This document shows positions 44,847 to 49,871 of a stretch of DNA of 49,871 nucleotides, piece by piece. This DNA is from Pseudomonadota bacterium (GTDB lineage Bacteria; Myxococcota_A; UBA9160; JADFDR01), in NCBI GenBank assembly GCA_003353845.1, contig PIVT01000023.1, forward strand, positions 1-49,871. Direction: 5' to 3'. The notes under the pieces were generated by a model, which searched no databases, was not told the DNA's origin, and saw only the letters and a program-made list of their open reading frames with translations. The position numbers were made by a program, and so were the translations under genes. Positions within the stretch are counted from its first letter, which is position 1. Each line of letters begins with the position of its first letter.

Positions 44847-46910
44847 ATGCATTTTCGAACCCTTCGCCGCCTCCTCTTATCCATCTTCCTCTGCACCTGC
44901 TTCCTGGGTTGCGGTGCGGATTCTAAATCCAAGCCCGATGCAACCCAGAGTAAGCCCACGAATGCCAAAACCGAGGAGGCCAGCAAACCCAAGCCTCCCC
45001 CGCGGCGCGAGCCAGCTTTGCCCGGGATCCAAGGGCGGACCTTGGAGGGGAAGGAATTCTCCTTGACGGACCATATTGGCAAACGCGTGCTGATCTATTT
45101 CTTTGATGCGGGAGATACCGAGGCGCCGGCCGGCGCTGAAGCCATTCAAGCCATCATGGGTCTTCAACAGAAGAACAATTTCCAGATCGTGGGCGTCGCC
45201 ACGGGTGATAACCCCATGCAGACCAGTTCCTTTGCGGGAAAGTACGACTTAGACTTTCCCATCGTGATGGATTCCAACAAGGCCTTCCTCAAGCGCTTCC
45301 GGCTGCGCGAATCCAACGCCGTAATCGGCATGGATCCCGAAGGCTACTTCAGCTTCATCCTCGGGGTTCCTCATGAGGCCAAAAACCCTGCCCAGATCTT
45401 AGAGGGCCAGTTGCGCGAATCTTTGCGACTGCCCGACCCTGCAGGTTCCACCTCACAAAACACAGGCGACTTTCCCGATGCACCGGATTTCACCTCCATC
45501 GAACTCGTTGGGGACGAGGTGCATACGCTATCAGCCTATCGCGGCAAGCCCGTGATCGTGATGTTCTTCATGCACACCTGCCCCCACTGCCATCGAGCCC
45601 TGGCCTTCTTCAAGCAGGCCCTGCCGAAATTCCCGGAAGAAAGCCGCCCTGTGCTATTGGGCATCGAGATCTCCGGTAAGCGCGCCGCCGCACTAGAACG
45701 GCTGAAGCAAGACGGTCTCGACTTCTTCCCCATACTGTCGGATCCAGGCCGCAAAATTTTGAATGCCTACAACTCCATGGGCAGCGTGCCCGACATCTTT
45801 CTCATCAGCCCCGAAGGGAAAATTGTCAATCATTCCCAGGGCTGGCGCGACTTGCGCGACCCTCCACTTTTCCAAATCAGGCTGTCCCTGCTGGCCGGTG
45901 TCAAAGCTCCCATCCTGCTCAATAAGCAGGGCTACAGCGGGAACGAATTCTGCGTCGATTGCCATGCGGATGAAGCGCGCACCTGGGAATTCACCAAGCA
46001 CGCAGGAGCCTTCGACAGCCTGGTCAAGCACGGCGATGACCACGATCCCGAATGTGTGAGTTGTCACGTGGTCGGTGACGGCGAGTCGGGTGGATTCTTA
46101 TTAAACACGGGCACCACGCACATGGAAGACGTGGGCTGTGAATCCTGCCACGGGCCTGGCGGTGGACACATCGATGATGACTTCGTCGAAGACGATGAAT
46201 TTGAAGCGGTTTGTAAAACCTGTCACAACGAAAAGCACTCCCTTGGTTTTGACTATGCCACTTTCCTGCCTCAGATCTCCCACGAGGAAAACGCCGAACT
46301 CCTGAGCTTGAGTGCGGAAGAACGGGACAAGCTCCTGGCCGAGCGCGGCTTGGAACGCAAATCTCTGCTCAATAGCAAGGCCGCCTTCACCGGGTCGGAA
46401 AGTTGCAAGGAGTGCCACGAGGAAGAGTATGCAACCTGGTCCAAGGGACCTCACGTCCAAGCGGTGCAAAGCCTCATTGCCAAAGGCAAGGGCGAAGAAA
46501 GCAAGCAGGAATGTTTGGCCTGCCACACCACGGGCTATGGAAAAACAGGTGGCTTCCCCGAAAACGCCCCTGTGGCCGAGCACCCCGACCTGGCCAAGGT
46601 GGGTTGTGAATCTTGCCACGGGCCGGGAGGGGATCACGTCGCCGAAGAACCGGAGGATGTGGGCCCCATTCTCTCACTGGGTGACAAATGCGACTCTTGT
46701 GTGATTCTCAGCATCTGCGGAAGCTGTCACGATGACGCCAACGACCCCGAGTTTGAATTCAATGTGCAGGAAAAAATCGACAAGATCCGCCACGGCACCA
46801 TTGAGCCGAAAGCGGGCCTGCCAGACAAGGACAAGAGCGCCGCTCGACCCGAACTCAGCACCAGCAGTGTTGTAGGCCTGCTGGAGCAAGGCTTCTCGGC
46901 ACTGCCATGA
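44847..46910 (+). CDS. Lipoprotein fusing two thioredoxin-fold domains to an octaheme cytochrome c
   Basis: 687 residues from the ATG at 44847; the frame extends 24 codons further upstream but the signal peptide begins here, with lipobox CFLGC. A Lys/Pro linker is followed by a first thioredoxin-fold (AhpC/TSA-like) domain without Cys, and a second one with a CPHC motif at residues 245-248. From residue 369 come two cytochrome c554-like tetraheme units (CVDCH, CVSCH, CESCHGPGGGH, CKTCH; then CKECH, CLACH, CESCHGPGGDH, CGSCH). A non-heme CDSC precedes the last motif. It may couple thiol redox chemistry to electron transfer in the envelope; that is inference. The stop overlaps the start of the glycosylase gene. 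Confidence 0.88.
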   Translation: MHFRTLRRLLLSIFLCTCFLGCGADSKSKPDATQSKPTNAKTEEASKPKPPPRREPALPGIQGRTLEGKEFSLTDHIGKRVLIYFFDAGDTEAPAGAEAIQAIMGLQQKNNFQIVGVATGDNPMQTSSFAGKYDLDFPIVMDSNKAFLKRFRLRESNAVIGMDPEGYFSFILGVPHEAKNPAQILEGQLRESLRLPDPAGSTSQNTGDFPDAPDFTSIELVGDEVHTLSAYRGKPVIVMFFMHTCPHCHRALAFFKQALPKFPEESRPVLLGIEISGKRAAALERLKQDGLDFFPILSDPGRKILNAYNSMGSVPDIFLISPEGKIVNHSQGWRDLRDPPLFQIRLSLLAGVKAPILLNKQGYSGNEFCVDCHADEARTWEFTKHAGAFDSLVKHGDDHDPECVSCHVVGDGESGGFLLNTGTTHMEDVGCESCHGPGGGHIDDDFVEDDEFEAVCKTCHNEKHSLGFDYATFLPQISHEENAELLSLSAEERDKLLAERGLERKSLLNSKAAFTGSESCKECHEEEYATWSKGPHVQAVQSLIAKGKGEESKQECLACHTTGYGKTGGFPENAPVAEHPDLAKVGCESCHGPGGDHVAEEPEDVGPILSLGDKCDSCVILSICGSCHDDANDPEFEFNVQEKIDKIRHGTIEPKAGLPDKDKSAARPELSTSSVVGLLEQGFSALP

Positions 46911-47710
46911 CAGTCCCAACGGAGAATGAAGACAGCCTTTCCTCCATTCTTCGCAGCGCCCATGTTTTGCTCAAAGAGTTCATGGACGAAGGGGTGGATC
47001 GCTTTCAGGCCCTGCCCAATCATGTGCTCAGGACGGAAAAAACCTCCGCTGCAGCCGGCCCTGAAGCGGGACAAGCCACTTCGGTGGAAACCGTCGCGAC
47101 CCCGCCAAGCACTTCAGCAGATCCGTCAGCGGGTTTGCCGGGTCTTCCCTCTCTTTCCCTGGAGGAACTGCGCGCGGCCAGTGCCAACTGCACAAACTGC
47201 CAACTGGCCGAGGGCCGAACCCATGTGGTCTTTGGCGAAGGGAGTCCCAACGCCGATATCATGTTCGTGGGCGAAGGGCCGGGAGAGCAAGAAGACTTGC
47301 GCGGCATTCCCTTTTGCGGGCGCGCCGGCGAGCTGCTGACGGGCATGATCGAAAAGGGCATGGGGATTGGACGCCAGGATGTTTACATCTGCAATGTGGT
47401 CAAGTGTCGGCCACCGCAGAATCGCACGCCGCTGGCCGAAGAAGTCGCGAGTTGCCGCGGTTTTCTCGATGCGCAGATCCAACGCGTCGCGCCCAAGGTC
47501 ATCGTCGCCCTGGGCAAACCCGCCACTAGTTTGCTCATGGGGCAGGCCGTGGCCATCTCAAAAGTGCGCGGAACCTGGCAGAGCTACCGCGGCATCCCCG
47601 TGATGCCCACGTACCACCCCGCCTTCATCCTGCGGCAGTACACAGCAGAAAACCGCCGCCTCGTATGGCAAGACCTAAAAACTGCATTGGAAAAATCCAC
47701 GACCGATTAG
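46907..47710 (+). CDS. Uracil-DNA glycosylase, family 4 (iron-sulfur type)
   Basis: 267 residues. After a variable 80-residue N-terminus, the catalytic core shows ANCTNCQLAEGRTHVVFGEG (two cluster Cys), motif A GEGPGEQEDLRGIPF, VVKCRPPQNR and EEVASCRGFL (the other two cluster Cys), and motif B TYHPAFILR. It removes uracil from DNA at the start of base excision repair. The ATG overlaps the upstream stop by 4 bp. The last codons and the stop lie inside the first copy of a 25-bp tandem repeat. Confidence 0.93.
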   Translation: MTVPTENEDSLSSILRSAHVLLKEFMDEGVDRFQALPNHVLRTEKTSAAAGPEAGQATSVETVATPPSTSADPSAGLPGLPSLSLEELRAASANCTNCQLAEGRTHVVFGEGSPNADIMFVGEGPGEQEDLRGIPFCGRAGELLTGMIEKGMGIGRQDVYICNVVKCRPPQNRTPLAEEVASCRGFLDAQIQRVAPKVIVALGKPATSLLMGQAVAISKVRGTWQSYRGIPVMPTYHPAFILRQYTAENRRLVWQDLKTALEKSTTD

Positions 47711-47774
47711 GAGTAGATTTTCGACGACCGATTAGGAGTAGATTTTCGACGACCGATTAGGAGTGGATTTCCCG
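47700..47774 (+). repeat. Three tandem copies of a 25-bp unit overlapping a stop codon
   Basis: The unit begins CGACCGATTAGGAGTAGATT and is 25 bp long. Copies lie at 47700-47724, 47725-47749 and 47750-47774; the first two are identical and the third differs at its end (GTGGATTTCCC). The first copy encodes the last residues and the TAG stop of the uracil-DNA glycosylase gene, so the array arose by duplication of the gene end. There is no spacer, so it is not CRISPR. Confidence 0.95.
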
Positions 47775-47838
47775 CGCTCAGTTCGGAGCAACTCTGCCGC
47801 AAAGCCTGAAAGTGCGATGGAAATGCTTACGGAACTTT

Positions 47839-48327
47839 TTACGGGACTTCAGGCACCGCGTCGGTTTGTGCCTGGCGGAACTCAGCCAAGGCCTTTTTGA
47901 TGTCGGGATCCGTCCGCGCAAAAAAAGCAGCCACCAAAAGAGCCGCGTTCTTGGCACCGGGCTTGCCAATGGCCATGGTGCCCACCGGAATGCCACCGGG
48001 CATCTGAACCGTGGCCAGGAGAGCGTCCATGCCCTTGAGCGGGCCGCCATCCATGGGCACGCCGATGACCGGGATCATGGTGTGAGAAGCCACCACGCCT
48101 GCCAGATGTGCCGCCAAACCCGCACCTGCGATGATGGCATCAATGCCCCGCTCTTCGGCAGTGGCCAGGTAATCCATGACGCGCTGAGGCGTGCGGTGGG
48201 CTGACATGATCCGGGTCTCGCTGGGAATCCCCAATTGGTCCAGGATGTCCGAGGCGTTTTTCATGGTCGCGGCATCGGATTGACTTCCCATGACAATGGC
48301 TACTCGTGGCTGGGGGTCAGCGCTCAT
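47839..48327 (-). CDS. purE: N5-carboxyaminoimidazole ribonucleotide mutase
   Basis: 162 residues from the ATG at 48327 (MSADPQPRVAIVMGSQSD); an ATG four codons upstream is also possible, and the long open frame above that is antisense to aroE. Key motifs are MGSQSDAATM, SAHRTPQRV, AGAGLAAHLAGVVASHT, GVPMDGGPLKGMDAL and MPGGIPVGTMAIGKPGAKNA. The enzyme makes CAIR in purine synthesis, normally after PurK, but no purK lies beside it here. Confidence 0.94.
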   Translation of the reverse strand: MSADPQPRVAIVMGSQSDAATMKNASDILDQLGIPSETRIMSAHRTPQRVMDYLATAEERGIDAIIAGAGLAAHLAGVVASHTMIPVIGVPMDGGPLKGMDALLATVQMPGGIPVGTMAIGKPGAKNAALLVAAFFARTDPDIKKALAEFRQAQTDAVPEVP

Positions 48328-48471
48328 CTCATCTCCCATCTTTCTCGTGTGATCTTCTCGTGTACTGTTTTCACCCCCCACAAAACGGGGAAAACGGATA
48401 TTAGAATGATTCCCAGCGCTGGCAACGCTATATCCTGAAAGCGTGGTTTCCAAACGGGGGAAAGGGAAAGT

Positions 48472-49311
48472 ATGAGCCGTTCCATGGCCGAATTTGCTGA
48501 AAGTGAGGCGCCGCGCGCGCTCTGCGGCATCCTCCTGCACCCCGCCGGGCATACCCGCTCCCCTGCGATGCACAATGCGGCCTTTGGAGCCCTGGGCATC
48601 GAAGCCAGCTATGCCGCCTTCGACATTCGTCCCGACGCACTTCCACAGGCCATTGCTGACGCGCGACGCCTGGGATTTCGCCAATTGGCCATCTCCATCC
48701 CCCACAAGGAAGCCGTCATGGCCCTGCTGGACGAGGTGGATGAAACGGCCCGGCAAATCGGCGCAGTGAATACCGTCACGCGCGTCGATGACAAGTTGGT
48801 AGGGACCAACACCGACTGGTGGGGTGCCGTTTCCGCGCTGAAACGGCTGACAGAAGTGGCGGGCAGGCAAGCTGTAATTTTAGGTGCCGGTGGAACCGCC
48901 AAGGCCGTGTGTTACGGACTGCTGCGCGCAGGTGCCGAGGTGACGGTGTTGAATCGGACGCAAGAACGCGCCATCGAGTTGGTACAAAACCTGGGTGCCA
49001 CAAGATCTGGATCCCTTTCCACGCTGAGAACCCTGCCCGCAGACATCATCGTCAACACCACCAGCGTGGGATTGGAAAGCTACAGTTCCCCCGTCCCCGG
49101 CTATAAATTCTCCCCCAAGCAAGTGGTCATGGACGCTGTCTACGGTTCCCGTGATTCTTGTTTCCTGCACGATGCCCAGGCCGCCGGTGCCCAGACCCTG
49201 CAAGGCAAGTGGATGTTGATTTATCAAGCCATGGAACAGATCCGGCTCTGGACGGGCCGTGACGCAGCGGTGGAAGTGATGGAAGAGGCCTTTGATTCGG
49301 TGAGCGCCTAA
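48472..49311 (+). CDS. aroE: Shikimate dehydrogenase
   Basis: 279 residues. It reduces 3-dehydroshikimate to shikimate with NADPH in aromatic amino-acid synthesis. The substrate domain has HTRSPAMHNAAF, the catalytic Lys in ISIPHKEAVM, GAVNTVTR and the catalytic Asp in GTNTDWWGAV (the usual NTDGxG has Trp here). The nucleotide domain has GAGGTAKAVCYGL and LNRTQERA. The C-terminus (GKWMLIYQAMEQIRLWTG) corresponds to the usual G-x-xML-xxQ region. The ATG follows GGGGAAAGGG. Divergent from purE across 144 bp that contain the palindrome CCAGCGCTGG (48413-48422). Confidence 0.94.
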   Translation: MSRSMAEFAESEAPRALCGILLHPAGHTRSPAMHNAAFGALGIEASYAAFDIRPDALPQAIADARRLGFRQLAISIPHKEAVMALLDEVDETARQIGAVNTVTRVDDKLVGTNTDWWGAVSALKRLTEVAGRQAVILGAGGTAKAVCYGLLRAGAEVTVLNRTQERAIELVQNLGATRSGSLSTLRTLPADIIVNTTSVGLESYSSPVPGYKFSPKQVVMDAVYGSRDSCFLHDAQAAGAQTLQGKWMLIYQAMEQIRLWTGRDAAVEVMEEAFDSVSA

Positions 49312-49355
49312 ACTGAAAGCAGATCGGGGCTCAAACAAAAACCCAAACAAAAAAA

Positions 49356-49381
49356 GCGGCACCCGCTTTCACGGATGCCGC
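49356..49381 (-). terminator. Intrinsic terminator of the rRNA operon
   Basis: GCGGCACCCG - CTTTCA - CGGATGCCGC forms a 10-bp stem with one mismatch. The A-rich plus-strand sequence to its left becomes a T tract when read from the minus strand. It ends the leftward rRNA transcript 10 bp after the 5S gene and may also stop readthrough from aroE. Confidence 0.85.
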
Positions 49382-49391
49382 CTAAATAAAA

Positions 49392-49504
<113 letters not shown>

Positions 49505-49507
<3 letters not shown>

Positions 49508-49529
49508 AAAAATCGTAATAATTTTTCCC
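49505..49529 (-). other. 9-bp stem at the 5' edge of 5S rRNA
   Basis: GGGAAAAAT-CGTAATA-ATTTTTCCC is a perfect 9-bp inverted repeat in the 23S-5S spacer, abutting the mature 5S end. Two further small stems lie in the same spacer (AGACAC-TTC-GTGTCT and GTGCT-TTG-AGCAC). They are probably RNase processing structures; no tRNA is present in the spacer. Confidence 0.5.
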
Positions 49530-49617
49530 TGTTTCAATATCAAAGGTCAAAGACACTTCGTGTCTTCGAGAATCGAATAGCTTCCTAGTTCGCAGTATTG
49601 TGTGCTTTGAGCACGAT

Positions 49618-49871
<254 letters not shown>

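Noticed and set aside
47700-47774. CRISPR array
   Set aside because: Units are directly adjacent with no spacers, no cas genes are nearby, and the first unit is coding.
48328-48870. N-terminal extension of the PurE frame
   Set aside because: It is antisense to aroE; PurE homology begins only after 48327.
49530-49617. tRNA gene in the 23S-5S spacer
   Set aside because: Only short stems are present; no cloverleaf, T-loop or CCA-compatible acceptor stem.

Overview
This window looks like a chromosomal segment of a Gram-negative, outer-membrane bacterium. LpxC, a TonB-dependent receptor, lipoproteins and an outer-membrane beta-barrel support this. The mix of a 2277-residue TPR protein, a TPR-fused Ser/Thr kinase, an HD-GYP protein with a Cys/Trp-rich tail, NtrY/NtrX, and many paired-CXXCH multiheme cytochromes suggests a deltaproteobacterial-grade lineage (Myxococcota or Desulfobacterota relatives). 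That placement is inference; the partial 23S at the right edge would settle it.

Layout. 1-3064: ntrX (cut by the left edge) and ntrY on the minus strand. 3246-10810: giant TPR protein and a GST-family protein. 11121-26959: a cytochrome and electron-transfer locus. It holds a 15-heme periplasmic cytochrome, a decayed OB-fold gene, a leftward regulator set (two histidine kinases and one NtrC-type sigma-54 activator), an NHL beta-propeller lipoprotein and a tetraheme cytochrome. Across a 667-bp control region lies a rightward operon: pentaheme lipoprotein, outer-membrane beta-barrel, second NHL lipoprotein, dodecaheme cytochrome and an MFS permease. 27361-29751: TonB-dependent receptor. 29845-34409 (minus): trpB, an HD-GYP protein and a zinc dehydrogenase-like protein. 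34471-34720: an internally deleted IS6-family remnant. 34809-41905 (minus): lpxC, a TPR-kinase, ruvB, ruvA, ruvC and yebC. 42097-47710 (plus): a DnaK-like protein without a lid, a J-domain protein, a thioredoxin/octaheme fusion lipoprotein and a family-4 uracil-DNA glycosylase. 47839-49311: purE and aroE, divergent. 49356-49871: the 3' end of an rRNA operon (5S and partial 23S, minus strand).

The most interesting system is 11121-26959. The tetraheme protein (CXXCH at four sites, CHTPH, SCHDG and LSDDHP signatures) resembles, from memory of the family, the subunits of OmcE-type extracellular cytochrome filaments. The N-terminal third of the dodecaheme repeats the same domain. Each divergent arm carries one of two paralogous NHL propellers, and one arm carries a beta-barrel next to a pentaheme lipoprotein, as expected of a porin-cytochrome conduit. 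The tetraheme gene is preceded by a good sigma-54 promoter whose predicted start falls at the foot of a 10-bp mRNA stem, and the cluster encodes its own sigma-54 activator. I propose a sigma-54-controlled extracellular electron-transfer system combining a conduit with a possible cytochrome filament. All functional statements about it are inference from sequence patterns.
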